A stretch of 64,000 nt of DNA from JACCZR01 sp963830065 (GCA_963830065.1 CAWHLA010000006.1:478644-542643), one strand, 5' to 3'; shown: positions 41,240 through 50,181, counted from the first letter of the stretch. The notes: generated by a model not told the origin, from the letters alone. Translations and numbers: made by a program.

Positions 41240-43372
41240 ATGGAGACTCGCGAGAGGAGCACGGCCGCTCCCGCCGCCGACGGCGACGGGCGAGAGCTCG
41301 ACTGGCGCGAGCTCGGTCGCCGCGTCAGGCTCATGCGCGAGTCCGAGCTCCTGCGCGGCCTGCCCCGAGAGCACCTGACTACGATCGCTCCCCTGCTCCA
41401 CCCCGCGAGCGCCCGGCCCGGTGAGCTGATCTACCGCGAGGGCGAGCCCGCGGCGAGCTTCTTCCTCGTCGAGTCGGGTCAGGCCAGTCGGTTCCGGGGC
41501 GACGACGGCGATGCCTGGAGCGAGGAGCTGGGACCAGGCGCCTCGTTCGGGGATGCCGTGCTTTGGGCCGGCTCCGCCTACCGCGCAAGCGCCCGCGCCG
41601 AGACCGAGATGGTCCTGTGGGAGGTTCACGCGCGTGAGCTAGAAGAGCTGCGGCGAGCGAGCGAGCCGCTCGACAGCGCGCTGGGGGCACTGCGTCCAGG
41701 GGTCGAAGCCCCCCCGGAGCTCGAGCGCGGCCGCGGCGTCCGCGTGGACGCGCGCGGCCTGTCGAAGCGAGTAGCGGACGGCCGCCAGGTGCTGCACGAC
41801 ATCAGCCTGTCGGTCGAGCCCGGGCGGCTGGTCGCGATCGTCGGCGGCAGCGGCGCCGGCAAGTCCACCCTGCTCGACGCCCTCGCGGGCGTGCGGCCGG
41901 CGGATAAGGGCTCAGTGCTCTACGACGGACGAGATCCGAACCTGGACCTCGCCGCCTGGCGCTCCTCGCTCGGTTACGTCCCGCAGGACGACATCATTCA
42001 CACCGAGCTCCAAGTCGCGGCGACGCTCCGCTACGCGGCCATGCTGAGGTTGCCCGCCGGGGCCGCGGAAGAGGACCGCGAGCGGGCCGTCACGGAGACG
42101 CTGGATGCGCTCGACTTGCGCGAGCGGGCCGATGTGCGGGTGGCCGCCCTCTCCGGCGGGCAGCGTAAGCGCGTCAGCATCGCGGTCGAACTGTTGACCG
42201 ATCCGCGGCTGTTCTTCCTCGACGAGCCCACCTCGGGGCTGGACCCGGCCACCTCGGCCGACCTGCTGCGCCTGCTGCGCCGCCTGGCCGACTCGGGTCG
42301 CACGATCGTCCTGACCACGCACGCCATGCAGGACATCGACATCTGTGACGAGGTGATCGTGCTAGCGCGCGACGGGCACTTGGCCTTCGCCGGCTCGACG
42401 GAGCAGGCGAGAGAGCACTTCCAGGTGGCGTCCCTCGAGGAGGTCTACGAGCGACTCGCCGACGAGGCGACGCCCGCGGAATGGGCAGAGCGCTTCCACC
42501 CCGCGCCAAAGGCACGGGCGAGCGTTGACGCGGCCGAGCCGCCCCGCGCCGACGGCATCGGCGCCTTGAGACAGTGGACGGTGCTCACGCGCCGCAACGC
42601 GGAGCTCCTGGTGCGCAACAAGCTCACGCTGGCGATCCTGCTCGGATCGCCGCTGCTTGTCGTGGCGATGCTCGTGGTCCTGTTTCAGCCGGGGGCCTTT
42701 GAGCTCGCCGACCCGAGCCCGAACGCGATGATCATGATCGTCTACTGGGTCGCCTTCGGCGGCTTTTTCTTCGGGCTCACCTACGGGCTGCTGCAGATCT
42801 GCACCGAGTTCCCGATCCTCCGTCGCGAACGGCTGATCGGGCTCCGCGTCGGTCCCTACGTCCTGTCCAAGGCCGCGGTGCTCCTGCCCGTGCTGGTGGG
42901 CATGTCGGTGCTGATGCTCGGCGTGCTGCGGTTGTTCGATCGCCTGCCTGACGCTGGGTTCGCCACCTATGCGGCTTTGCTGCTGACACTGGTGCTCGAC
43001 GCTGTGGCCGCGCTTGCGCTCGGCCTGTTCACGTCGGCTGCGGTGACCGGTACGGCACAGGCCACCCTCGCGCTCCCGATGCTCTGCTTCCCGCAGGTGC
43101 TCTTCTCGGGCGCCATCCTGCCGGTGCCGATCATGGCTACTGCGGGAAAGGTCATCAGCTACGGCATGGCGGACCGCTGGGCGTTCGAGGGGATGGGCCA
43201 CGAGCTGGAGCTGGAGCGCGTGCTGGGCGAGGGCGGTTCGAACCTGGGACCGCCGTTGCTGGCCCAGTACGGCGACACCTTCTCGAACGCGATCTGGGTG
43301 AACTGGCTGGTCCTGGGCGGCATGACCGCCGTCTTCCTGGTCGCCGCGTGCATCGTCTGCGCCCGCAAATAG
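41240..43372 (+). CDS. cNMP-binding domain fused to ABCG-type half transporter
   Basis: 710 aa, three parts. Residues 30-145 are a Crp-like cyclic-nucleotide-binding domain (LLHPASARPGELIYREGEPA, FFLVESGQASRF, GPGASFGDAVLW). Residues 165-385 are an ABC ATPase (Walker A IVGGSGAGKSTLLDALAG, signature LSGGQRKRVSIAVELL, Walker B FFLDEPTSGLDP). Residues 440-710 are an ABC2 membrane domain with about six helices. The ATPase-before-membrane order is that of ABCG/White exporters. The N-terminal sensor suggests allosteric control by cAMP or a similar ligand. Substrate unknown. Confidence 0.9.
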   Translation: METRERSTAAPAADGDGRELDWRELGRRVRLMRESELLRGLPREHLTTIAPLLHPASARPGELIYREGEPAASFFLVESGQASRFRGDDGDAWSEELGPGASFGDAVLWAGSAYRASARAETEMVLWEVHARELEELRRASEPLDSALGALRPGVEAPPELERGRGVRVDARGLSKRVADGRQVLHDISLSVEPGRLVAIVGGSGAGKSTLLDALAGVRPADKGSVLYDGRDPNLDLAAWRSSLGYVPQDDIIHTELQVAATLRYAAMLRLPAGAAEEDRERAVTETLDALDLRERADVRVAALSGGQRKRVSIAVELLTDPRLFFLDEPTSGLDPATSADLLRLLRRLADSGRTIVLTTHAMQDIDICDEVIVLARDGHLAFAGSTEQAREHFQVASLEEVYERLADEATPAEWAERFHPAPKARASVDAAEPPRADGIGALRQWTVLTRRNAELLVRNKLTLAILLGSPLLVVAMLVVLFQPGAFELADPSPNAMIMIVYWVAFGGFFFGLTYGLLQICTEFPILRRERLIGLRVGPYVLSKAAVLLPVLVGMSVLMLGVLRLFDRLPDAGFATYAALLLTLVLDAVAALALGLFTSAAVTGTAQATLALPMLCFPQVLFSGAILPVPIMATAGKVISYGMADRWAFEGMGHELELERVLGEGGSNLGPPLLAQYGDTFSNAIWVNWLVLGGMTAVFLVAACIVCARK

Positions 43373-43382
43373 GAGCCGGCCG

Positions 43383-43851
43383 ATGAGCGAGAACGCCGAG
43401 ACTGCGATCCTCGCCGGAGGCCGCTTCTGGATCGTGCAGGAACTGGTGCGCCACCGCGACCGAGTCATCTCGACCCGGGGCGGCTACACCGGTGGTAAGA
43501 ATCACAACCCGACCGACGCGGACCCTCCGGGTCACGCCGACGCGGTCGAGATCGTCTTCGACCCCGAGCGGATCTCCTGCCGAGAACTCCTTGAGTTCTT
43601 TTCCAGATCCATCGCCCCGACCTTGGCGAAGATGTCGTCGGCTCGAGCTACCGCTCGGAGATCTCCTTCACGAGCGACGAGCAGCGCCAAGTCGCTGAGG
43701 ACACAGTCGCCGGCGCCAACGCCGCAGACTTCTGGCCCGACGGGATCGTGACAAGATCAGCGCGGCCCGTCCCCTCTGGGAAGGCGAGGCCAAAGATCAG
43801 GACTACTTCCAGCGCTATCCGGACAGTTCTCATTTCCGGGGCCTCCGCTGA
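43383..43851 (+). pseudogene. msrA: msrA (peptide methionine sulfoxide reductase) pseudogene
   Basis: The frame begins AILAGGRFWIVQELVRHRDR. The family motif GCFWG is altered to GRFWI, so the catalytic Cys is replaced by Arg. It continues VISTRGGYTGGKNHNP and AVEIVFDPERISCRELLEFF. The frame then changes near 43603 to QIHRPDLGEDVVGSSYRSEI and TSDEQRQVAEDTVAGANAAD, and again near 43755 to ARPLWEGEAKDQDYFQRYPD and SSHFRGLR-stop. Two shifts plus loss of the essential residue make it a pseudogene. It starts 10 nt after the ABC transporter gene and lies just before the first tRNA fragment. Confidence 0.82.
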
Positions 43852-43973
43852 AAGCAGCCGACCGCGAGACCGTGGCCTAGCTCCACCGGAAAATTCGCCT
43901 GTACGTTGGCGCGATGGACGGCCCCGTAGGGCAACCCCGTGCCCGGCGCAAACAGAGCAAGCAAGTAATGGAT

Positions 43974-44015
43974 GAAGCTAGCCGGACTCGAACCCGGCGA
44001 CCTTCTGGGTGCGAT
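43974..44015 (-). repeat. tRNA(Ala)-like 3' half, copy A
   Basis: On the minus strand this reads ATCGCACCCAG, an AAGGTC variable region, a T-arm with the TTCGAGT loop, and GCTAGCTTC: the second half of a tRNA from the anticodon loop to the acceptor 3' strand. It differs from copies B and C by two substitutions and one inserted C. No 5' half or D-arm is present, so it cannot be a functional tRNA. A palindromic hairpin (CGGCTG-TACAGCCG, 44052-44065) lies 36 nt away. The 690-nt gap from 43852 to 44542 holds nothing else recognisable apart from the promoter at 44473. Confidence 0.75.
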
Positions 44016-44472
44016 GCGGGATGCCCCGGGCGCGAGCGAGCTCGTTTCCCCCGGCTGTACAGCCGCTCCCCCGCCCCTAGGCCGCTGCCACCCGCGGGTG
44101 GAGCGTGTGTGGCGCACACGTTTCCGCAAACTCGTCAGGCAGCTGAGGACTTTTTCGAAGCGTGGATGTGCTCCACGCGCCGCGCACCGTTTAGGTACCC
44201 GGGAAGCGTGTACGCCTCTCAGAAGGTCGTCGGCGGCGGAGCGTCCGGCGGCGGAGGGCTTTTTCGGAGGGTGTGTGCGGTTCGCGTCCGCAGAGCCAAA
44301 CCTTCGGTTCTGAGCGACCGCCCGGCACGACGCGGATGCCCGAGGACGAACGGCGATTCGCCCGGATTCGGGACTGGGCCCCTTTCGATACCGGTGGGAT
44401 GCGGGACCGTGACCAGCCCTCGAAGTGTGGGGCTGGAGGAGGTCTAGCCGCCGAGCGGCCTGAGGCTCGCGG

Positions 44473-44502
44473 TTGTGCGGAGCCGCCGCGTCCGGGTACG
44501 GT
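44473..44502 (+). promoter_or_regulatory. Promoter of the homocysteine methyltransferase gene
   Basis: TTGTGC (44473-44478), 18-nt spacer, TACGGT (44497-44502), then GGCGCGGTCCCC. It matches the element at 41183-41212 in motif, spacing and downstream sequence, and lies 40 nt before the start codon. Confidence 0.6.
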
Positions 44503-44542
44503 GGGCGCGGTCCCCGGACGGAAGCCGAGGACGCTCACCTCC

Positions 44543-45466
44543 ATGAGCTATCGCGACCATCTCCCTCAGCTCGAAGGCGGGCTGTTTCTCACCGACGGCG
44601 GTATCGAAACCGTCCTGATCTTCCACGAAGGCCTCGATCTGCCGGAGTTCGCGGCGTTCGACCTGCTCAAGGACAAGGAAGGCACCGAGGCGCTGCGCCG
44701 CTACTACGCGCCCTTTGCCGAGCTCGCCCGCGAGGCCGGTGCCGGCTTCGTGCTCGAGAGCCCGACCTGGCGAGCGAGCCCCGGCTGGGGCGCCAAGATC
44801 GGCTACTCGGAGGAGCAGGTCGCCGAGATGAACCGCCGCGCGATCGCGCTGATGGAGGACATCCGCGCCGGCCTCGACCAGACCCCGGTCGTGATCAGTG
44901 GCTGCGTCGGCCCCCAGGACGACGGCTACAACCCACGGGAGCTGCTATCGGCCGATGCCGCGCGCGATTACCACTCGCCCCAGATCTCGGTGTTCGCCGG
45001 CACCGCCGCCGACATGGTCACCGCCATCACCATGACCTACGCCGACGAGGCCAAGGGCGTGGCCCGGGCGGCAGGCGACTCCGGGATGCCCGTCGCCATC
45101 TCCTTCACCGTCGAGACCGACGGGCGCCTGCCCAGCGGCCAGCCTCTCGGTGAGGCGATCGAGGAGGTGGACCGCGACACCGGCTCGCTCCCGGCCTACT
45201 ACATGATCAACTGCGCTCACCCGACACATTTCGAGTCGGTGCTCCACGAGCCCTGGCGCAGGCGCATCCGGGGGCTGCGAGCAAACGCCTCGACCATGAG
45301 CCACGACGAGCTCGACGAGGCCGAGGAGCTCGACGAAGGCGACCCCGCGGACCTGGCCGCCCGTTATGCGGCGCTGCGCGAGGGGCTCCCTGAGCTGAAC
45401 GTGGTGGGCGGGTGCTGCGGGACTGATCGGCGCCATGTAGGCGAGATCGCGCGAGCTCTGACATGA
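44543..45466 (+). CDS. Homocysteine S-methyltransferase family protein
   Basis: Zinc-dependent S-methyltransferase, 307 aa, transferring a methyl group to homocysteine to form methionine. The N-terminal GGLFLTDGGIETVLIFHEGL is the typical start. The three zinc cysteines are in YYMINCAHPTHF (about 222) and VVGGCCGTDRRHVGEI (about 292-293). ATG 44543 is used; the longer open frame upstream covers the promoter and is not conserved. It is cargo between tRNA fragments A and B. Confidence 0.88.
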   Translation: MSYRDHLPQLEGGLFLTDGGIETVLIFHEGLDLPEFAAFDLLKDKEGTEALRRYYAPFAELAREAGAGFVLESPTWRASPGWGAKIGYSEEQVAEMNRRAIALMEDIRAGLDQTPVVISGCVGPQDDGYNPRELLSADAARDYHSPQISVFAGTAADMVTAITMTYADEAKGVARAAGDSGMPVAISFTVETDGRLPSGQPLGEAIEEVDRDTGSLPAYYMINCAHPTHFESVLHEPWRRRIRGLRANASTMSHDELDEAEELDEGDPADLAARYAALREGLPELNVVGGCCGTDRRHVGEIARALT

Positions 45467-45534
45467 GCGGCGCGGCTGAACCAAGCGCGGGTTCGCGGTC
45501 CGGCCGATCGGAAGGGACTACGGGGTAGGTCGCC

Positions 45535-46350
45535 ATGGAGCCCTGGCTTGCCGCGTTGTTCATCCTTGGCATCGCCGCGCTGAGCGCGGCCGGCATGCTG
45601 CTCGTCCGCCGCCGCGCTCCGGAGGGAACGTTCTTCAAGGATCCGATTCCGGGTGGTGCCGTGTACACGGTGGTGGGCACCGCCTACATGGTGATCCTCG
45701 CGTTCGTCTTCTTCATCGCATTCGAGAGCTACGGCGGCGCGAAGACCGACGCCGAGGAGGAGGCGACCGCCACGCTGGCGATGTTCCACGCCGCCCAGCC
45801 CTTCGGAGCGGCGGCCCGCGCGGAGCTGCAGGCGCAGACGATCTGTTATGCGCGGGAGGTCATCTCGGACGGCTGGCCCGCGATGCGCAAAGGCGGATTC
45901 GATCCGGTGGTGGACGCGAGGGTCTCGGCGATGGAGGACTCCGCCGAAAAGGTCCCGGTCCAGGGCGCCAAACAGGCCGCCGCCTTCGAGCACTGGTTCT
46001 CGTTGAACGAGGAGCGGCGACAGGGACGGCAGGGCCGGATCGGCGAATCAAGAGGACTGGTGCCCCCGGTCATCTGGTTGATCCTGATCATCGGCGCGGT
46101 GGTGGTGATCGCCTCGGTCGGCCTGTTCGCGGATCGTGCGGAGAGCGCGGTCACGCAGGCAGCCCTGGTCGCCGCGGTGGCGGTCATCGTCGCCTCGGGG
46201 CTGGTCCTGGTGCGATTCCTCGACAAGCCGTATGAGGACAAGAGCGGCAGCATCAGACCGACGGCGATTCAGAGGACGCTGACGCTGATGGAGAGAGAGC
46301 ATCGGGAGCGCGGTGGAGCGGTCGTCCGGTGCGCCGACCTCGCCGGTTGA
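45535..46350 (+). CDS. DUF4239 (bestrophin-like) membrane protein
   Basis: 271 aa. An N-terminal helix (LAALFILGIAALSAAGMLLV) is followed by a second (GAVYTVVGTAYMVILAFVFF), a soluble middle region and two C-terminal helices (VIWLILIIGAVVVIASVGLF, AALVAAVAVIVASGLVLVRF). The core FIAFESYGGAKTDAEEEATA matches DUF4239. Function unknown, possibly an anion-channel-like protein. It follows the methyltransferase gene in the A-B segment and ends 66 nt before fragment B. Confidence 0.8.
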   Translation: MEPWLAALFILGIAALSAAGMLLVRRRAPEGTFFKDPIPGGAVYTVVGTAYMVILAFVFFIAFESYGGAKTDAEEEATATLAMFHAAQPFGAAARAELQAQTICYAREVISDGWPAMRKGGFDPVVDARVSAMEDSAEKVPVQGAKQAAAFEHWFSLNEERRQGRQGRIGESRGLVPPVIWLILIIGAVVVIASVGLFADRAESAVTQAALVAAVAVIVASGLVLVRFLDKPYEDKSGSIRPTAIQRTLTLMEREHRERGGAVVRCADLAG

Positions 46351-46416
46351 GAAGGACGCCCCGCGCGGTCGTTACGCGTCGCCGGGGAAAGAGGCTTGCG
46401 CAGACAGTCCTGCAGT

Positions 46417-46457
46417 GGAGCTAGCCGGACTCGAACCGGCGACCTCCTGGGTGCGAT
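46417..46457 (-). repeat. tRNA(Ala)-like 3' half, copy B
   Basis: Identical over all 41 bp to copy C. On the minus strand: ATCGCAC (anticodon-loop-like, CGC), CCAGG stem strand, AGGTC, a GCCGG-TTCGAGT-CCGGC T-arm and TAGCTCC, then A as a possible discriminator base. The 5' half is missing. A hairpin (CCTCT-TGCAG-AGAGG, 46492-46506) lies 34 nt away. Read on the plus strand it encodes the peptide AGLEPATSWV, a common spurious translation of antisense tRNA sequence. The rest of 46351-46609 holds no gene I can see. Confidence 0.8.
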
Positions 46458-46609
46458 GCGGGGCGCCCGTCCGCGCCCGTGACCCAGGTTTCCTCTTGCA
46501 GAGAGGAGTCCGAGCCTGGGCGAGCCCGAACGCGAACCTGCGGATAGCCGGGATCACCGTCGGTTCGGGCACTGGCGCTGTTCGGTAGAACGTTCAGTCT
46601 CAACCGACT

Positions 46610-47350
46610 TCACACACCTAGCGTGAGCGCAAGCAGAATCATCAGCAGCCCGCCGGCGACCGCGCCGGCCACGCCGAGCGGCAGCGTCGCACGCCGGAAA
46701 GCCTGCGGCACCAACTCGACAAGAACAAGCGCGAGCATCGCCCCGGCGGCGAAGGCGAAGGAGAACGCCAGCAAACCCTCGATTTGGTTGACGAGCGCGT
46801 AGGCGATAAGCGCGCCGACGGGCTGCGGCGCACTCGAGATGACGGCCGCCCAGAACTGCTGCCTCGCTTCGAAGCCTGCGGCCTCCATCGGGATGGCGAC
46901 GCTAGTGCCTTCCGGGATGTTCTGAAGGGCGATGGCGAGGATCACGAAGAGGCCCAGCCCCTCCTTCTCAGAGGCAAAGGCCGTCCCGATGGCGAACCCC
47001 TCGGGCAGGCTGTGAACGAGCAGCACGGCGAAGACGAGCACCGACCGCCGGACCCCCGCGCCGGAGAGCGACCCGACGTGGACGTCCCGGCCCGCCAATA
47101 GGCGGCGCGAGGCGAGCAGGAACAGAACGCCGACCGCAAGACCCGCCGCGACCGAGCCTGTTGAGCCCTCCTGGAGGGCCGGCAGCAGCAATCCAACGAC
47201 CGCCGCCACGCCCATCAGGCCGACCGTCAGCCCCCACAGAACCGGTCGGATCTCCTCGGCCCGAGCCCCGAGGTGCGAGACCGGGATCGCCCCCAATCCG
47301 GTGGCCAGAGCCGTCCCGCACCCGGCCAACGCGAGCACCAAGACCTCCAC
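46610..47350 (-). CDS. ZIP-family metal transporter
   Basis: ZIP (Zrt/Irt-like) divalent-metal transporter, 246 aa, eight hydrophobic segments. Metal-site motifs are LVHSLPEGFAIGTAF in helix 4 and ALQNIPEGTSVAIPM in helix 5, with VELVPQAF in a later helix. Likely imports or exports zinc or iron across the cytoplasmic membrane. It is divergent from the MgtE-like gene across about 30 bp. It belongs to the segment between tRNA fragments B and C. Confidence 0.85.
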   Translation of the reverse strand: MEVLVLALAGCGTALATGLGAIPVSHLGARAEEIRPVLWGLTVGLMGVAAVVGLLLPALQEGSTGSVAAGLAVGVLFLLASRRLLAGRDVHVGSLSGAGVRRSVLVFAVLLVHSLPEGFAIGTAFASEKEGLGLFVILAIALQNIPEGTSVAIPMEAAGFEARQQFWAAVISSAPQPVGALIAYALVNQIEGLLAFSFAFAAGAMLALVLVELVPQAFRRATLPLGVAGAVAGGLLMILLALTLGV

Positions 47351-47379
47351 CGGCCGACCGTACTACGAAGATCTCGGCC

Positions 47380-48345
47380 ATGGCTGATGGGGATCAGCTC
47401 GGTCTCGCGCGCGAGCACGCGACCCAGAGGGTGCCAACCGCTCGGGCGAAGCAGACCGTTGACGAGGTCCGGAGCTCACTCGCGGGCAAGTCGTTCGACA
47501 GCGCGAGCGATGTCGCCGTCCTCGACCGGGGAGAGCTGATCGGCCTCCTGCCCATGGAGCGGCTGCTCGCCGTCGAGGGCGACGGGCTGGTGGAGGAGGT
47601 GATGGACGCCGACCCACCCACGGCGGCACCCGACACCAACCGAGAAGCTGTCGCGTGGGAGATGATCAATCGTGGCGAGTCGAGCGTGGCGATAGTCGAT
47701 TCGCAGGGGGTCTTCCTCGGCCTGATCCCTCCCAATCGCATGCTCAACGTCCTGATGACCGAACACGACGAGGATGTCGCGAGGCTTGGCGGCTACCTCG
47801 CCAGCACTCACAGAGCCCGGCACGCCGCGGAGGAGCGCGTTACTCGGCGGCTGTGGCACAGATTCCCCTGGCTGCTGGTAGGGCTGGTCGGTGCGATCGC
47901 CTCCGCCGGGATCATCGGAGCGTTCGAGCAGGAGCTCGACAGCAACGTGCTCCTCGCGTTCTTCATCCCCGGCGTCGTGTACATGGCCGCGGCCATCGGC
48001 ACCCAGACCCAGACGGTGCTCATCCGCGGGTTTGCCGTTGGCGTGTCACTGCGCCATGTCCTCCGGCGCGAGCTGATCAGCGGCCTGCTGCTCAGTCTCG
48101 CCATCTCTGCCGCATTCCTCCCGGTCGCCGCGGGTGGATGGGGCGATACCGACGTGGCGTTGGGCGTCACGCTGGCGCTGTTCGCGAGCAGCATCGCGGC
48201 CACGCTGGTCGCCATCGCGCTCCCTTGGGGCTTCCAGCGCGCGGGTGCCGATCCGGCGTTCGGGTCCGGACCCCTCGCCACCGTCATCCAGGACCTGGTC
48301 ACGATCGGCATCTACTTTGCGGTGGCCATACCGATCGCTGCGTGA
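47380..48345 (+). CDS. MgtE-like magnesium/divalent cation transporter
   Basis: 321 aa. The cytoplasmic N-terminal part resembles a CBS pair (DVAVLDRGELIGLLPMERLL, SSVAIVDSQGVFLGLIPPNR). A five-helix MgtE membrane domain follows, starting RFPWLLVGLVGAIASAGIIG, with FIPGVVYMAAAIGTQTQTVL as the conserved pore region. The MgtE N-domain is missing, giving a short form. Divergent from the ZIP gene, so the pair forms a metal-transport islet. Confidence 0.85.
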   Translation: MADGDQLGLAREHATQRVPTARAKQTVDEVRSSLAGKSFDSASDVAVLDRGELIGLLPMERLLAVEGDGLVEEVMDADPPTAAPDTNREAVAWEMINRGESSVAIVDSQGVFLGLIPPNRMLNVLMTEHDEDVARLGGYLASTHRARHAAEERVTRRLWHRFPWLLVGLVGAIASAGIIGAFEQELDSNVLLAFFIPGVVYMAAAIGTQTQTVLIRGFAVGVSLRHVLRRELISGLLLSLAISAAFLPVAAGGWGDTDVALGVTLALFASSIAATLVAIALPWGFQRAGADPAFGSGPLATVIQDLVTIGIYFAVAIPIAA

Positions 48346-48368
48346 CTCAGCGTTGGGAAGGGAGTAAC

Positions 48369-48443
48369 GTGAGTGGTCGAGCCGACCCTGCGGGCGAGAC
48401 TTCAGCCCCGAGCCCGACAGCCACCAAAGCGCTAACGCGCTGA
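48369..48443 (+). CDS. Possible 24-residue leader peptide or small protein
   Basis: GTG 48369 has a good Shine-Dalgarno upstream (GGGAAGGGAG). The peptide reads SGRADPAGETSAPSPTATKA and ends LTR. No similarity recognised. It may be a leader for the following small gene or non-coding. The 48346-48564 gap otherwise holds only GC-rich sequence and a short CT-repeat (near 48511-48528). Confidence 0.3.
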   Translation: MSGRADPAGETSAPSPTATKALTR

Positions 48444-48564
48444 GGCGCGGAGCGCGGGGACAATGATCGAGACCCGCGGGGCCGGCCGACTCATCGCTCG
48501 CTAGGTCTCACTCTCTCTCTTCCTTTCGCGCGGCTCCCACAGAGGGACTGAAAGGTTGAAGACC

Positions 48565-48804
48565 ATGACCAGCGAACACGACAGTGCGACGCGCCGACTC
48601 GATGCAGCGCTGATCGAGCAGGACCGCCTCAGCCAGCAGTTTGAGGCCGCCGTCGGAACATCGACCGAGTTGGCGGCCCTCGTACGGCTCCGGACAGCGG
48701 GAGACCAAGTCGCCGCGCGGGAGGCCTGGGCGCACTGGGTCGACGACGAGGGCTACCGGGGGCTCAACGCGGGCCCATTCGAACTGCTCGCGGAGCGCTC
48801 ATGA
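48565..48804 (+). CDS. Small hypothetical protein
   Basis: 79 aa, acidic, helical (SATRRLDAALIEQDRLSQQF, VRLRTAGDQVAAREAWAHWV). GAAAGG lies 9 nt before ATG 48565. Not recognised. The stop overlaps the GNAT gene start (ATGA), so they are co-translated. Possibly a partner or substrate of that acetyltransferase; inferred from the overlap only. Confidence 0.55.
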   Translation: MTSEHDSATRRLDAALIEQDRLSQQFEAAVGTSTELAALVRLRTAGDQVAAREAWAHWVDDEGYRGLNAGPFELLAERS

Positions 48805-49307
48805 ACACCGTGGTCGGGACCGCGCCGGTGTCGGTGCGGCCGGTCGCCCCCGGGGACCTGCCCGCCCTCGACTCGCTCCTGAGCGCCCTCGACAGCCGAG
48901 CTCGCTACCGGCGTTGGTTTACTGCCGCAGCCGACGTCCACCGCGCCGCCGCCTGGGCAGCCGACCCCGGCCGTAACGGCGCCGTCGGGCTCGTCGCGAT
49001 CGCGCCGGACGGTGAGCTCGTGGGCCACGCTGCGCTCGTTCCGATGGACGAAGCACGCGCCGAGGTGTGCTTCGAAGTCGCGGCTTCGTGGCGCCATCAC
49101 GGAGTGGCGGGGGGTCTCCTGGCCGAGCTTGCGGGGCGCGCGCTGGGGCAAGGCCTGCGGACACTGGTGGCCGAGGTCCTTCCGGAGAACGCCGACATGC
49201 TCGCTGTTCTGCGCGAGCACGGCCCGTGCCGCGAGCGTCGCGAGGACGGCGTGGTAGACCTCGAGTTGCCGCTCGACCCTGTTCGCGACGAGCCCGTGGG
49301 CGTCTAG
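48801..49307 (+). CDS. GNAT-family N-acetyltransferase
   Basis: 168 aa. Begins VSVRPVAPGDLPALDSLLSA, with the acetyl-CoA-binding motif in VAASWRHHGVAGGLLAELAG (Q/R-x-x-G-x-G/A form) and a C-terminal VLPENADMLAVLREHG typical of Acetyltransf_1. The tail is atypically acidic. Substrate unknown. It forms a two-gene unit with the small protein upstream, inside the B-C segment. Confidence 0.82.
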   Translation: MNTVVGTAPVSVRPVAPGDLPALDSLLSALDSRARYRRWFTAAADVHRAAAWAADPGRNGAVGLVAIAPDGELVGHAALVPMDEARAEVCFEVAASWRHHGVAGGLLAELAGRALGQGLRTLVAEVLPENADMLAVLREHGPCRERREDGVVDLELPLDPVRDEPVGV

Positions 49308-49352
49308 GTCCCGCGGCGGACCTAGCTGGGGCAACGCCCGTACGCTCCAGCC

Positions 49353-50181
49353 ATCGGCCCCGACGCCGACCGCACCCCAGACGAGCCCGCTCCTACGCCG
49401 TCGAGCGTCTCTCCGGATGTCGTACGCAGCTACCGGTGGCAGCTGACACCGGGCGAGGACGTCATCGACACCGCCACCTGGTCAGGCTCGGTTCCGCAGG
49501 TGAAAGGCATCGCCCCGCGCGTGCGGATAGGCCGCAGCAAGTGGTTCAACTTGCTGTGGTTGCTTCCGATCGGCTTCGCGCTCCTGCTTGTTGCGGTCGC
49601 GATCGCCAAGGGCTTGCGCGGTGAGCCCTCAGTAGCACCTGTTCGAACACGTCGACCCCAAACCGGGCCAGTACAGCGAGAAGGACATCTCGCCGTACTT
49701 CTGGCACAACGGCAAGTACCCCGACTCCGACGAGTACAAGGCGCTATACGACGGGAACTTCGCGGACTACCGATTGCGGATCGACGGCCTGGTCGACAAC
49801 CCCGTCGACCTAGACCTTGCGCAGCTGCGAGCGCTCCCCCATCACGAGCAGATCACCCAGCACTTCTGCATCCAGGGCTGGTCCGGGATTGCGAAGTGGG
49901 GTGGGGTCTCGATGCAGACCGTCGTGGATCTGGTCGAGCCCCACGCCGAGGCGAAGTGGGTCATCTTCTACTCGTTAGGCGAAGGAGCGGATAAGGGCGT
50001 CTACTACGACGCGCATCCGATCGAACACATGACTCATCACCTGACGATGCTCGCCTACGACATGAACGACGAGCCTCTGCCGTTTGGTCATGGCGCTCCG
50101 TTACGGCTTCGAAACGAGATCGAGCTTGGCTTCAAGCAAGTGAAGTGGATCAAGGGGATCGAGTTCGTCGCTGAGTACTCG
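49353..50181 (+). pseudogene. Sulfite oxidase-like molybdopterin oxidoreductase, frameshifted and 3'-truncated
   Basis: An N-terminal cytosolic stretch (SYRWQLTPGEDVIDTATWSG, VKGIAPRVRIGRSKWFNLLW) leads into one helix (LLPIGFALLLVAVAIA). The frame shifts by one near 49638 and continues HLFEHVDPKPGQYSEKDISP, YRLRIDGLVDNPVDLDLAQL and QHFCIQGWSGIAKWGG, whose Cys should bind the molybdenum cofactor. It ends at GFKQVKWIKGIEFVAEYS, exactly where tRNA fragment C starts at 50182, so the last 20 or so residues are lost. No ATG or GTG start fits; a TACGCT -10-like box lies at 49341. Confidence 0.78.

Noticed and set aside
43974..44015. Functional tRNA gene at the three T-arm matches
   Set aside because: No D-arm or 5' acceptor strand can be found next to any of the three copies, so they are fragments.
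43914..44447. 177-aa plus-strand ORF spanning tRNA fragment A
   Set aside because: Passes through the tRNA fragment and low-complexity sequence; no family features.
44273..44542. N-terminal extension of the homocysteine methyltransferase ORF
   Set aside because: It covers the -35/-10 promoter element, and family similarity starts at ATG 44543.
46313..46588. 91-aa ORF containing AGLEPATSWV
   Set aside because: It is the antisense translation of a tRNA 3' half, a familiar spurious peptide, not a protein.
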